Below, piece by piece: positions 19,919 through 29,880 of a DNA stretch of 64,000 nucleotides. Position 1 is the first letter of the stretch. Every line of letters begins with the position of its first letter. Source of the DNA: G964020055 sp964020055. GTDB taxonomy: Bacteria > Pseudomonadota > Alphaproteobacteria > WRAU01 > Hepatincolaceae. Position numbers and translations under genes: made by a program. The stretch lies in contig OZ026533.1 of the NCBI GenBank assembly GCA_964020055.1, forward strand, positions 744,001-808,000, given 5' to 3'. The notes beneath the pieces were generated by a model. That model had not been told where the DNA came from. It worked only from the letters and a program-made list of their open reading frames with translations, and did not search any database.

Positions 19919-20413
19919 ATGTCTATATTACATGATGAACAATTTATCATCCTTATTTCTTTAATTATATTTTTCTTATTATTTGGTAGAAAAATATATG
20001 TATCCTCTGTTGCGTATTTAGATAAAAATATTTCTAAAATTCATAATAATCTAGAAGAATCTAAAAAACGCCTTTTATCATCATCATCAAAATTACATTC
20101 ACAAAAAGAAGAGTTAGAAACATTTGTTTATAATAAAGATAATGTCATATACCAAATACAAACTAAAGTTGAAAGTTATTATGAAAAAACTATTGAACAA
20201 TTAAATAAAAAAATAAAAAATCAACAAATTGCTTTAAATATTTATCTTGATAATACTTATAATTCTAAAGTATATGAAACTGAGAAAGAAATAATAAGTA
20301 CAATAGTCATTCTTACAAAAAAAATTATCAGAGAAGAAATAACACCTAAAATGCATCAACAGTATATAAATCAATCAATATCTGAAATAAAAGAAATATT
20401 AAATAATGAGTAA
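19919..20413 (+). CDS. atpF: F0F1 ATP synthase subunit b
   Basis: The 164-residue protein has one N-terminal membrane helix (FIILISLIIFFLLFGRKIY) and then a long amphipathic coiled coil rich in Lys and Glu, as in AtpF. It is the second peripheral-stalk subunit. AGGAATAAG ahead of the ATG at 19919 supports the start. Its last codons overlap the first codons of aroC by eight bases (ATGAGTAA), so the two are translationally coupled. Confidence 0.9.
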   Translation: MSILHDEQFIILISLIIFFLLFGRKIYVSSVAYLDKNISKIHNNLEESKKRLLSSSSKLHSQKEELETFVYNKDNVIYQIQTKVESYYEKTIEQLNKKIKNQQIALNIYLDNTYNSKVYETEKEIISTIVILTKKIIREEITPKMHQQYINQSISEIKEILNNE

Positions 20414-21491
20414 CAATAGTTTTGGTGAAATATTCAAAATCACTACGTTTGGAGAAAGCCACGGAAAATCTTTAGGTGTTGTAATAGATGGTTGCCCTTC
20501 TGGTTTAGATATTTCAATAAACGAAATACAAGCTCTTTTAGATTTACGTAAACCTGGCATTAACCCTTATACAAGTCCAAGAAAAGAAGAAGATAAAATT
20601 CAAATTGTAAGCGGAGTTTTTAAAAACAAAACTTTGGGGTCACCTATTACCCTTGTAGTCAATAATATGGATCATAAATCAGCAGATTATGATAATTTAA
20701 AAGATATTTATAGACCATCACATGCAGATTTTACTTGGAAAAAAAAATATAAACATATTGATCATCGAGGTGGTGGCAGATCTTCTGCTAGAGAAACATT
20801 AGCCAGAGTTGCTGCATCTGCTTTTTCTGATAAACTAATTGCTTATTATTGCAATATGGAAATTTATGCATTTGTTCAATCAATTGGCCCTATATCTATA
20901 ACAAGTGATAAATTTGATTATGATTTCATCAATAAAAATAATTTTAGAACAACAGATAAAAATATAATTCCTAAATGGGAAAATTTATTATCACAAGCTA
21001 TTGAAAAAAAAGATTCTTTAGGTGGAATAGTAGAAATTCATATAAAAAATGTTCCTATTGGCCTTGGAGAACCTATATATAATAAACTTAATGCTACATT
21101 AGCTAAAGGCTTGTTTAGTATTCCTGCTGTTAAGGGTGTTCAATTTGGAGATGCTTTTTCAGATTTAGTTACCAAAAAAGGAAGTGAAGCAAATGATTGT
21201 ATGTATCAAGATCAAAATGAAAATATAAGATTTTCTAGCAATAACAATGCTGGTATTTTAGGCGGTATTTCAAATGGTGAAGACATAATTATTAAGGTTG
21301 CTATTAAACCAACAAGTTCTATTGGTAAAAATCAAAGCACTATAAATCATAAGGGCGAAAATACTTCTATAGCAATATCAGGTAGACATGATCCTTGTAT
21401 TGCTATAAGAGCAACTTCGGTGTGTAAAGCTATGTGTAGTTTAACTTTAGCAGATCATATTTTATTATCTAAAAATACTACCTTATTATAA
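20406..21491 (+). CDS. aroC: Chorismate synthase
   Basis: At 361 residues the protein has the normal length and the family signatures GESHGKSLGVVIDGCPSG near the start, RPSHADFTWKKKY, and RGGGRSSARET near residue 120, plus NNNAGILGGISNGE and SGRHDPCIAIRA toward the end. It catalyses the last shikimate-pathway step, EPSP to chorismate, using reduced flavin, in the cytoplasm. The start overlaps the end of atpF by eight bases, an unusual partner for aroC. The stop lies 13 bases from the convergent stop of the hlyD-like gene. Most host-dependent Rickettsiales are not known for a shikimate pathway, so this gene suggests a lineage that makes aromatic amino acids or folate precursors. The rest of the pathway is not in the window. 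Confidence 0.97.
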   Translation: MSNNSFGEIFKITTFGESHGKSLGVVIDGCPSGLDISINEIQALLDLRKPGINPYTSPRKEEDKIQIVSGVFKNKTLGSPITLVVNNMDHKSADYDNLKDIYRPSHADFTWKKKYKHIDHRGGGRSSARETLARVAASAFSDKLIAYYCNMEIYAFVQSIGPISITSDKFDYDFINKNNFRTTDKNIIPKWENLLSQAIEKKDSLGGIVEIHIKNVPIGLGEPIYNKLNATLAKGLFSIPAVKGVQFGDAFSDLVTKKGSEANDCMYQDQNENIRFSSNNNAGILGGISNGEDIIIKVAIKPTSSIGKNQSTINHKGENTSIAISGRHDPCIAIRATSVCKAMCSLTLADHILLSKNTTLL

Positions 21492-21504
21492 TATAACTAC
21501 ACAA

Positions 21505-22767
21505 TTAGTTTTCTGTTAAAGAGTTACTAAATACTTTAAGTATTGGTTTTAGTAAGTATTCCATTATAGTACGCTCTCCGCTTACTATATCAATTTCTGC
21601 TAACATTCCGGCATAAATTGGTCTACCTACCCCTAAGCCTTTTAGGTTAGATTCAATTTTTATTGAATAATACTCTTCTCTTGTACCTTGATCTAAAAAA
21701 GTATCTGCTGATATCTCTGTAATTTTTCCATGTAGCATTCCATGTATACTGCTATCATATGCCGTTAACTTAATGTTACTATCTTGCCCTAACCATATAC
21801 GCGCCCTATCTCTTGGTAGTACTTTAGCATCTACAAGTAATACTTCATCTGTTGGTAAAATATCTGCAACTATATCACCTGGTCTTATGATCCCACCAAT
21901 AGTATTGTAACGCACAGATCTAATTACTCCTTCTACAGGTGAAGGAATTTCTGTTCTATAAACTTTATCTATATTAGTACTTATTTGCTCTTTTAATCTT
22001 TCTAAATCTAAAAGAACCGAAGATAGTTCCGTTTGTGATTCTACATTCTGTCTTGCTTGTGCTTCTTCAACCTTTGTTAAAGCCTCATTTATAGATTTAT
22101 CTAAAGATAAACTTTTATTTTTACTATCTACTAAATCTGTTAATAGATTTTGTGTTTTTAATTTTGAATCTATTAAATCTTTTTCTGATCCAGCACCACT
22201 TTTTACTAATTTTTCTAATATTTTTTCTTGTTCTTGAGCATATTTATACTGCAACGATAAATTTTGTATTCTATCTCTTTGTTGTTGTAAATCTAATCGT
22301 CTTTGTTCTACTTCTTGCCTTAAAACAGATATAGTACTTGCTCTATTAGAAACTATTTGATCAAATAATTTTCTTTCATTTTCAATAATTTTAGGTACTT
22401 TATCTATAATTTCAGATGGAAACTGTACAGAATCAGATTGGCTTAATAATGCTCTTAACCTTGCTTCTGAAGCTAATCTGGCATATCTTGTTGTTTGTAA
22501 TTGTGCTAATTCTGAAATTGCAGCTTCGTTTCTAATCTTAAATAAAACTTGGCCTTGTTTTACCATATCGCCAGGTTTTATTAAAATTTCAGAAATAATA
22601 CCACCTTCCAAATGCTGTACTTCTTTTAAGTTTCCTGAAGGTACTATTTTACCTTGTGCTCTTACAAATTCACCAATTTTCATTAAAGATGCCCAAAGAA
22701 CAAATATAACTATTAATAAAAATATTGGAAACAAAATCAATTGATAATGATATTTAGAAATGTTCAT
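21505..22767 (-). CDS. HlyD-family type I secretion adaptor (membrane fusion protein)
   Basis: The 420-residue protein has one N-terminal membrane helix (about residues 11-28) followed by GEFVRAQGKIVPSGNLKEVQHLEGGIISEILIKPGDMVKQGQVLF, the classic biotinyl-lipoyl-like half of HlyD/LapC adaptors. Long paired helices fill residues about 90-255, then comes the second lipoyl half and barrel (IPSPVEGVIRSVRYNTIGGIIRPGD). The C-terminal PI-LKVFSNSLTEN resembles the conserved end of HlyD proteins. The adaptor links the inner-membrane ABC exporter to the TolC-type outer-membrane tunnel. It is the last gene of the operon, 10 bases after the ABC gene. By SPI-4 analogy it corresponds to SiiD. Confidence 0.95.
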   Translation of the reverse strand: MNISKYHYQLILFPIFLLIVIFVLWASLMKIGEFVRAQGKIVPSGNLKEVQHLEGGIISEILIKPGDMVKQGQVLFKIRNEAAISELAQLQTTRYARLASEARLRALLSQSDSVQFPSEIIDKVPKIIENERKLFDQIVSNRASTISVLRQEVEQRRLDLQQQRDRIQNLSLQYKYAQEQEKILEKLVKSGAGSEKDLIDSKLKTQNLLTDLVDSKNKSLSLDKSINEALTKVEEAQARQNVESQTELSSVLLDLERLKEQISTNIDKVYRTEIPSPVEGVIRSVRYNTIGGIIRPGDIVADILPTDEVLLVDAKVLPRDRARIWLGQDSNIKLTAYDSSIHGMLHGKITEISADTFLDQGTREEYYSIKIESNLKGLGVGRPIYAGMLAEIDIVSGERTIMEYLLKPILKVFSNSLTEN

Positions 22768-22777
22768 AATACTAAAC

Positions 22778-25003
22778 CTATATAGTTGATTGACCTTTTG
22801 ATAAAATCTTCAAAACATCTTCTTTTGAACCATCTATAGCAATTGTAGAATTATCTACTAAAATTACTCTATCTACTAAAGATAGTTGAGAAGGCTTATG
22901 CGTAATTAAGATAAAGGTCTTATTTTTTACATATTTTGTTACATGATCTATAAATAAAGCCTCTAATGAAGTATCCATACCGTTTGTTGGTTCATCCATT
23001 ATTATAATAGGTGGGTCTTTTAAGATTGCTCTAGCTAATGATAAAATTTGCTGTTGCCCCCCAGATAAGTTTCGACCACCCTCTGCAACCAACATATCAT
23101 CACCTTTTTCAGATAATGAAGTAATCAACGATACCCCTGCTAATTCGCAAGCTAATTTATATTGTTCTTCAGAAATGTTGGTTGCACCAAAGAAAATATT
23201 TTCTCTTACTGTACCTGAAAAAAATGAAGGTTTCTGTGGCATAAAACCTATGTTGGCTCTAAGTTCATTTATGTTGATATTAGATGCATCTATATTATCA
23301 ATAAATATTTGTCCTCCATTAGGAAAATCCAATCCTAAAATCAAACGAGTTATCGTACTTTTACCAGCACCAGTTTTACCTATTATCGCAACTTTATCTT
23401 TAGAGTTGATTTGTAAATTACAATTTTGTAATATTGGCTTACGTAATCCCGGATAAAAAAATGATACTTCGTTAAATCTAATATTTCCAGAAAAAGGACC
23501 TTTTTTACCATAAGATGCATTATCTTCTTCAGATGGTAATAATACAACTTTTTCTACATGTCTTAACGTAGCATTTATTGATCTGTATCTAACAACTAAC
23601 CCTGAAAAACTAATTACAGTAGCCATAATTCTCCCAGATATTGTAGTACTTGCAATTAAACCACCTGTTGTCATGACATTATTTGTAATTTCTAAAACAC
23701 CAACAACAACCATCAATATTGTTACTACGTTCATTACCAACATAGAGAAATTAGTAGAAGAATGAACCCATAAATTATGTTTATGATGTTGATGATAAGT
23801 TTTAGCTAAAGTTCTTTTCCATTTATGTAAAAAATATCCTACAGCATTAAAAGTTTTTATATTTTCTGAACCTGCTATGGTTTCTGTTAATAAACTTGCT
23901 CTTTGTTGTTCTTCTCCTAACATTTTACTATGAGTATTTTGTAGTGGAACCTGCAACAATATATTAACAATAAACACTAAAGATGCTGCAATAAACGGTA
24001 CTAATGCTAAATAAGGAGAAATAAGTAATAATACTCCAAAAAATAACAATAAAAATGGTATGTCTATCAAACCTGGAATAAACCTACTGAAGTAAAATTC
24101 TCTAACCATAGATAATTCTCTGAATAATGCTCCTTTAGCACCATCTGTCATGGTTACCCCTTGTGACTTTGCTAAGAGTAACTTACTTAATAATACTTGA
24201 TCTACATCACTACCTATATTCAATGATATATAATCTGCAAGATAGCTTTTGATCATTTTGAAAACAAAATCAAATACATACATAATAAGCATACCCAATG
24301 ACAGTACTAACAAAGTTGAAATAGCAGCATTTGGAATAACTCTATCATAAACATTCATAGTGTATATTGGAGAGACTACTACAAACATATTAATAAAGAA
24401 TGCTGTAACTAGCATTTCAATTAATATTGGTCTAAATTTACTTATAGATTTGAATAAAAATCCTGTTTTTTCTACAAATTTTGATATTGTCAAAGTTTCT
24501 TCAAAGAAAAACATTGCATAACCGATATAAGTATCCGCCAACTCAGAACGATTTAATTCTTCTTGTTTATTGGTAACAGGATTATACCCTGTTTTATCAT
24601 CAATAATAACATAACACGAAGTTTTACATAAAATTATTGCAGGTCCATGTGCAATATCTAATAGATTTATTCTTCTTAATTCTGTAGATAAACCTGCTTT
24701 TTTAGCTAGTGCCGGTATATCAGTTGTTGTAATAGTTTTATTTGTATCTAAAGGCAGATTAGCATATAAAACATCATCTGATATGTTTTTATGAAATATT
24801 TTAAATATCTTCGTTAATGATTTTTTTAATGCATCGCTAATTGAAGCTTTTATTTCTTGACTTGTAGAAGTAGATAATACTTTGTCAGATTTATCTTCTT
24901 TAGAAACAATAACCTCATCAATATTTTCAAGTTTTGTATTATTATACTTTTTATCGTCGTTAATAACATTCTTTTGCGATTTATCAATAGTATTTTTAGT
25001 CAT
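22778..25003 (-). CDS. Type I secretion ABC exporter with C39-like domain (LapB type)
   Basis: The 741-residue protein begins with a charged cytoplasmic tail of about 70 residues. A C39-like domain follows (about 75-170: VLYANLPLDTNKTITTTDIPALAKKAGL), with no catalytic cysteine at the expected place, so it is a non-cleaving substrate-binding domain as in LapB or HlyB. A six-helix membrane domain (about 190-460) precedes the ATPase, which has Walker A GKTGAGKST, signature NLSGGQQQ, Walker B PPIIIMDEP and H-loop LITHKPSQ. It would power export of large substrates straight from the cytoplasm. It lies between the unknown helical protein and hlyD on the same strand; by SPI-4 analogy it is the SiiF counterpart. 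Lack of a proteolytic C39 domain means no double-glycine leader removal is expected. Confidence 0.95.
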   Translation of the reverse strand: MTKNTIDKSQKNVINDDKKYNNTKLENIDEVIVSKEDKSDKVLSTSTSQEIKASISDALKKSLTKIFKIFHKNISDDVLYANLPLDTNKTITTTDIPALAKKAGLSTELRRINLLDIAHGPAIILCKTSCYVIIDDKTGYNPVTNKQEELNRSELADTYIGYAMFFFEETLTISKFVEKTGFLFKSISKFRPILIEMLVTAFFINMFVVVSPIYTMNVYDRVIPNAAISTLLVLSLGMLIMYVFDFVFKMIKSYLADYISLNIGSDVDQVLLSKLLLAKSQGVTMTDGAKGALFRELSMVREFYFSRFIPGLIDIPFLLLFFGVLLLISPYLALVPFIAASLVFIVNILLQVPLQNTHSKMLGEEQQRASLLTETIAGSENIKTFNAVGYFLHKWKRTLAKTYHQHHKHNLWVHSSTNFSMLVMNVVTILMVVVGVLEITNNVMTTGGLIASTTISGRIMATVISFSGLVVRYRSINATLRHVEKVVLLPSEEDNASYGKKGPFSGNIRFNEVSFFYPGLRKPILQNCNLQINSKDKVAIIGKTGAGKSTITRLILGLDFPNGGQIFIDNIDASNININELRANIGFMPQKPSFFSGTVRENIFFGATNISEEQYKLACELAGVSLITSLSEKGDDMLVAEGGRNLSGGQQQILSLARAILKDPPIIIMDEPTNGMDTSLEALFIDHVTKYVKNKTFILITHKPSQLSLVDRVILVDNSTIAIDGSKEDVLKILSKGQSTI

Positions 25004-25054
25004 ATTTATTTATCTGTGGTATGTATGATTATATAGTTTGAAAGTATAAAATTA

Positions 25055-27334
25055 CTAATTTTTATTTACGCTTTCTTTTAAATTATTTTTTAAAATAGTT
25101 TCTAAATAAACCATATTCTGATTAACATCTATTTCTTTAGATTTTACTTTTGAAGATAGACAGTTTTTTATTATTTTATTATTTTTTTGTGAAATGCTTT
25201 TTGATTTATCTATTATTTTGACATTCTCTATTATATTATCATTTTTGATAATATAATCTTCTATATTTTTTTGAACAGCATTAATTGTTTTTGCGCAATT
25301 GTTTAACTTATTATAAGATATAGTATTTTTAGAACTAACATTATTACGTAACATCACAATTTCTTGTAAATTTAATTTTTGCATATTTGTTACATCTTTC
25401 AATATACTAAATATTCTTTGTGATGATATTTTTAATTTCCCTTTGTCATGTTTTGATGAAGCATTATCTACAAAAGACACCTGATTTGACAATTTGTTGT
25501 ATATATTATCAAAATATTGCTCAAATTGTTTTAACTGGATAAATATTGAATTTGATAAATCTTCAACAATTTCATTTTTATTCACATAACTATCTTTTTT
25601 GATTTCTTCTATACTATTTCTTATTTTATGACTAAGTAAGTTTGTGCTTTCTATCTGAGACGAACATATTTGTAATAAGTCTTCCAATGAGCTCTCTATA
25701 GATTCTACACTTGATTTGATATTTACAATATCATCTTCATTAGCACCAGCTAACCTTTTGATATCCATAGATAAGTCATTTATTTGCTCAGACATAATAT
25801 CTAAAGCAATATCTTCTTTTTTGGATGAAATATTGATATTTATTTCAGATAAAATCTTTTCTAAATTCTCTATCTTTTGTAATAAACCATTATCTATAGA
25901 TTTATCTGAAACTTTGATATCTGGATGTGTGGTATTAGCTGCAGGTTTGATAAAAAAGTCACCATTATTATCTAAAACGTTCTTTATACCTTGCTGAGAA
26001 TTTTTTAAATTTTCAATATCTTGAGTAAGTAATACAGATTTAACAATTTTATCGTGCAAAATTTGGTTTTCTATCTGTTGTAATCTCAATGATGTTTCTT
26101 TGGAGTTTATATCAAATAAATTTTTATTATTCAACGCTTCTAAGTTAGAAATTTTACTTAAAATATCATTAAACTGATATTCTTCTTTGGTAATAAAATT
26201 ATTTTTAGACTGTAATAAATGTGTATGTATATTTTGTTCAGGAATTTTTATCAATTCTTTATGTATATTTTCTATAGAGTTTGCTATGTCATCTAATTCA
26301 CAATGAGTTGCTGCATCGTGAAATTTTTTTGATACCTCAACATTATCTTTACACTTTTCATTCTGACTTTCTAATAATTCTGTTAACTTATCTTCTAAGG
26401 AGATCAAGCGATTTTCTAAATATGAGGTTTTGTTCATATCTGATGACTGTAGATCATTAGATTTTTGCATCTCACTGGCTGGTTGCTCTGTTTTTTCTAA
26501 TACCATATTTTTAAGTAAAGATAATTTTTTATAAATATCATCAAAATTTTTATCAGAAGACAATTGCTGTTCTACAGATGGTGAAGGAACAAAGTAATCG
26601 GTCAAATTATCAACCTGTATTTTATCTTCTTTTTTATTATCATTATCAATTACATTATCTAAAGCAGAACTTTTAATTTCATCATGATGAATAAATTTAT
26701 CTAAATTATTCAATTTTTTTGTTTGCTGTAAAGACTTTTGTGTGTCAATTGATAATGGATCATTTTCATAATATTTAGCTACTTTATCTAAAAAATTCTT
26801 ATTGAGAGATCCAAAAGAAATTTTTGGTAATTCATTATTGATAGAGTATGATTTTGATACAGTATTTCTATTATTTAAAGATTTACTTTTTATATCACTT
26901 AAAGAATTAGCTTCTAAATTACTATTAGGCTTTAAATTTTCAGAACTTGAAACTATAGTTTTAAATTTATTATTTGATTTTTTAGCTAAAGCATTCAAAC
27001 GTTTTGTTTTATTGACACTTACTTTATCAAATTTATTTAAAGAATTTCTAAGATTAGGGGATACTAAATCAATAATTTTAGATTTTTTAACGGCTCTGTT
27101 TGCAATAACATTATGATCTAAATTAGAAGAAGAAATTGGCTTTTTAAATACTTTGGAAGTTATATTTTTGTTAGTATAAGTAGCCAAATTTTCAAACGAA
27201 GAGTTTGCTCTTTTTGTTTTTTTCGATTGATAAGAATTGATTAAGTCGATTTTATTTTCAATGCTATATTTTACTTTATCCATATCAATTAATAAAGGAT
27301 TAACATCAGATAAAAAGCTTCTTCTAAAAGTCAT
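25055..27334 (-). CDS. Unknown helical protein within the type I secretion operon
   Basis: I do not recognise this 759-residue protein. It is very rich in Lys, Asn, Ser, Asp and Ile. It has no membrane segment and no signal peptide. Residues 1-230 look disordered and basic. From about residue 270 onward there are long heptad-like helices, for example YLENRLISLEDKLTELLESQ and LQKIENLEKILSEININI, suggesting extended coiled coils. It lies between the TolC-like gene (67 bases away) and the ABC exporter gene (51 bases), all on one strand, so it is probably co-transcribed. A cytoplasmic partner of the exporter or of the long-tailed channel protein is a reasonable guess. No counterpart is known to me in the Salmonella Sii system. 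Confidence 0.7.
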   Translation of the reverse strand: MTFRRSFLSDVNPLLIDMDKVKYSIENKIDLINSYQSKKTKRANSSFENLATYTNKNITSKVFKKPISSSNLDHNVIANRAVKKSKIIDLVSPNLRNSLNKFDKVSVNKTKRLNALAKKSNNKFKTIVSSSENLKPNSNLEANSLSDIKSKSLNNRNTVSKSYSINNELPKISFGSLNKNFLDKVAKYYENDPLSIDTQKSLQQTKKLNNLDKFIHHDEIKSSALDNVIDNDNKKEDKIQVDNLTDYFVPSPSVEQQLSSDKNFDDIYKKLSLLKNMVLEKTEQPASEMQKSNDLQSSDMNKTSYLENRLISLEDKLTELLESQNEKCKDNVEVSKKFHDAATHCELDDIANSIENIHKELIKIPEQNIHTHLLQSKNNFITKEEYQFNDILSKISNLEALNNKNLFDINSKETSLRLQQIENQILHDKIVKSVLLTQDIENLKNSQQGIKNVLDNNGDFFIKPAANTTHPDIKVSDKSIDNGLLQKIENLEKILSEININISSKKEDIALDIMSEQINDLSMDIKRLAGANEDDIVNIKSSVESIESSLEDLLQICSSQIESTNLLSHKIRNSIEEIKKDSYVNKNEIVEDLSNSIFIQLKQFEQYFDNIYNKLSNQVSFVDNASSKHDKGKLKISSQRIFSILKDVTNMQKLNLQEIVMLRNNVSSKNTISYNKLNNCAKTINAVQKNIEDYIIKNDNIIENVKIIDKSKSISQKNNKIIKNCLSSKVKSKEIDVNQNMVYLETILKNNLKESVNKN

Positions 27335-27400
27335 AATAAAGAACCAGTAATAGAATTTTATATTTAATTATATTATTAAATAATACACTTTGAATATAAA

Positions 27401-28783
27401 TTAACAAAGTTTTAAATTATTAACTTCTAAATAGTTTTGAAAACCAAAAAACTGAACAAAACCACCCATTAAAACTAAAATATTCATACGAAGAGCAAGT
27501 ATATTGTAATCTAAAGTTACCAGCTTTATTCTAGCTTGAGAAAGTCTATCTAAATTGTCTAATCTTTCAGTCAAAGTACGACTAGCAAATTGAAATTGTA
27601 AATTATAAATTCTGTCTATTTCTTCTGAAGATTCAATCTCTTTTAAAATAGAAATTCTTTGTTGTTCACTGCTTCTTAATTGATTTAACGCAGTATAAGC
27701 TTCACCAGATTTATCTCTTACAAGAATATCATATTGATATTGCTGCTCTTTTAAAACACTTGTAAATTTTTTAACTTGTGCACTTCTAGAACCACCATCA
27801 TAAATATTATATTCTGCAGCTACAGATAACTGTCCATATCTAGTAAATTTTGCATTAGAACCTGCTCTTTCACTGTGTAATTCCGCTGTCATATTAACTG
27901 TAGGTAGATATTTAGCTCTTTGTAATTCAATATCATATCCTGCACTACAAACATTAGCCTTTGAAACCAATATATCTGTATTATTAGATATAATAGTATT
28001 TACAAGAGAATCTGCAGATAACGGTATCAACTTAATTATTTTATCGCCTAAATCATAAAAATCTTTAGTATCTAAATCAGGTAATACATCAGATACACTT
28101 ATAACTGGATTATTTTTATCGATTAAATTCAACAAATATGCTAATCTCAGCTTTGCCTTATCTAAAGTAGATTGTAAATTTAACAAAGTTGAATTTGCAG
28201 ATGCTAATCTTGCTTGAACTGTATTTACATCACCTAAAGTTGCGTTACCTTGTTGTCTCATATTTGAAGTTAAAGCTTCAACTGAACGTACCTGTCTTAA
28301 ATACTCTTTTTGAATAGAAACTAGATATTCATCTTGAATAACATCATAGTACGCAATAATTGCAGTATATATGATAGATTCTAATAATTTTTGATTTTGA
28401 AATTCCTGAGCTTGAACCAATTGAGTACTTTTAACAATTTTAGCTGCTTGCTGCATATCAAAAATCTTTTGTTCCAACATTAACTGAAATTTATTTGTGT
28501 TTTCCCAACTACTGCTTTCAGATGATATTATAGGATCATTCTTTTTGAATTGTTGAGTGAATATAAAATATATACGAGGTAAATAACCAGCTCTAGCATC
28601 TTTATAATCAGATACTGCTTGATTCTTTCTTTCAAATATAATTCTTAGCTCAGGAGCATTGTTAACTACTCTTTCGATAATATCATAAATAGTTAAAGCA
28701 CTCACATTAGAGACACAGCATGTAAATATCAATAAAGATACACATATAACTTTAATTTTTTGCTTCAACACTAATCCAACCAT
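27401..28783 (-). CDS. TolC-family outer-membrane secretion protein
   Basis: From the ATG at 28783 the protein has 460 residues. This start is preferred to the frame's upstream ATG at 28831 because AGGAAGAAG lies just upstream and the first residues then form a normal signal peptide (KIKVICVSLLIFTCCVSNVSA). The mature protein shows the TolC/OEP pattern: LTIYDIIERVVNNAPEL, ARAGYLPRIYF, a first long helix with AQARLASANSTL-type repeats, then AGYDIELQRAKYLPTVNM and YNIYDGGSRSAQV, which mark the second half-repeat. Three copies would form the outer-membrane tunnel. The start lies 32 bases inside the end of the MotB-like gene, so the two are translationally coupled. It is the SiiC counterpart. Confidence 0.93.
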   Translation of the reverse strand: MVGLVLKQKIKVICVSLLIFTCCVSNVSALTIYDIIERVVNNAPELRIIFERKNQAVSDYKDARAGYLPRIYFIFTQQFKKNDPIISSESSSWENTNKFQLMLEQKIFDMQQAAKIVKSTQLVQAQEFQNQKLLESIIYTAIIAYYDVIQDEYLVSIQKEYLRQVRSVEALTSNMRQQGNATLGDVNTVQARLASANSTLLNLQSTLDKAKLRLAYLLNLIDKNNPVISVSDVLPDLDTKDFYDLGDKIIKLIPLSADSLVNTIISNNTDILVSKANVCSAGYDIELQRAKYLPTVNMTAELHSERAGSNAKFTRYGQLSVAAEYNIYDGGSRSAQVKKFTSVLKEQQYQYDILVRDKSGEAYTALNQLRSSEQQRISILKEIESSEEIDRIYNLQFQFASRTLTERLDNLDRLSQARIKLVTLDYNILALRMNILVLMGGFVQFFGFQNYLEVNNLKLC

Positions 28784-29840
28784 AATCTTCTTCCTGTTTC
28801 TGATCATTTTGTTCATCATCTGTATCATCATTTTGCCTTAAAGTCTTTAATGTAATTGCTGTAGGAGAAATACCTAATTCTATCAATAAAGATCGGAATA
28901 TCAACAATCTATCTACCGCAATTCTAGCTCCTTCTGTTCCTGATAAAGCAAAGTCTGTAACTTTAGAAGATAAAATTACTCCTTTAGAATTTATATCAGA
29001 TACTCTTTTAGATAACTCTTCTTTTATACTATCATAATCTTGTTTAGATAAAAAGGATGCATTATCAGAAAATGTAAATTTATCTATACCATTTTCATTA
29101 GAAATTTTTACTGAAGCAGTAGAAATACTAGTAGGATTCAATACATAATTACCATTTCCTTGTGGAGAGGCTGCTTCTCCCGTTAGTCTTTCTCCATCAG
29201 TATCTGAAAGTGGAAATAAAGCTTGTAAATCTTTCGGATTAATTTTTTGTCTTATATCTTCCACATCTTTTGCATTAGTTATCAAAGATAACAAGCTTTG
29301 ATATTCTTTTACAGATTTTACAACTTCTGTATTTCTTTGCTCAATAACTTTTCGTTGTTGATCAATAACATCTCTCTGAACAATAATAAGTTCTTTTAAA
29401 ACTTCTAATGATTTAGAATCTAATGCTTTTGGTGTATCTCCTAGTACTTCCCTTCTGTCTTCTCCTGGAGATGTAACATCTTGAGGCTCATCAACTGGTT
29501 TTGCATCAGAAGGTACATAATAAGGAACAGAAGAAGTATCTTCAGATGTTGGATTATCACTCTGCAACGGCACATTTTTACTTAAACTTGGATTTGCAAC
29601 AATAGCCAACTTCTGAAACTCAGCTCTATATTCTCCTAAGACATCAGACTCTATTTTTAAGGCGCTAGGAGAGCCATTTTCTTTGTTTTTACCAGAAGAG
29701 GTAATTTTAGTCATACTTAATAATAAAACCATAACTAGCAGTGCAAAACATAACACCAAAACTGTAGAAGCCATAATATCCACAAATCCTGGCCAAGCTT
29801 GAGCTCCTACATCGTCACTATCACTACTACCACCTGCCAT
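28752..29840 (-). CDS. MotB/ZorB/SiiA-like stator subunit with OmpA-like end
   Basis: The 362-residue protein has a short cytoplasmic N-terminus and one membrane helix, WPGFVDIMASTVLVLCFALLVMVLLL. Asp21 at its start is in the position of the proton-binding aspartate of MotB, ZorB and ExbD-type subunits. A Pro/Asp/Ser-rich linker (about 50-130) leads to a helical stretch (about 140-190), and the last 100 residues look like a degenerate OmpA/peptidoglycan-binding domain (GARIAVDRLLIFRSLLIELGISP). With the MotA-like protein encoded 40 bases upstream it should form a proton-conducting inner-membrane complex anchored to the cell wall. The gene overlaps the TolC-like gene, which ties the stator to type I secretion. 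In Salmonella the SiiA/SiiB pair has this role. The exact domain limits are uncertain. Confidence 0.82.
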   Translation of the reverse strand: MAGGSSDSDDVGAQAWPGFVDIMASTVLVLCFALLVMVLLLSMTKITSSGKNKENGSPSALKIESDVLGEYRAEFQKLAIVANPSLSKNVPLQSDNPTSEDTSSVPYYVPSDAKPVDEPQDVTSPGEDRREVLGDTPKALDSKSLEVLKELIIVQRDVIDQQRKVIEQRNTEVVKSVKEYQSLLSLITNAKDVEDIRQKINPKDLQALFPLSDTDGERLTGEAASPQGNGNYVLNPTSISTASVKISNENGIDKFTFSDNASFLSKQDYDSIKEELSKRVSDINSKGVILSSKVTDFALSGTEGARIAVDRLLIFRSLLIELGISPTAITLKTLRQNDDTDDEQNDQKQEEDYGWISVEAKN

Positions 29841-29880
29841 CTTACATACCCGCTTAATTAATTAATTATAATATACCAGA

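Noticed and set aside
22778..25003. Bacteriocin exporter with active C39 peptidase
   Set aside because: The N-terminal domain is C39-like but lacks the catalytic cysteine, and no double-glycine peptide genes were seen.
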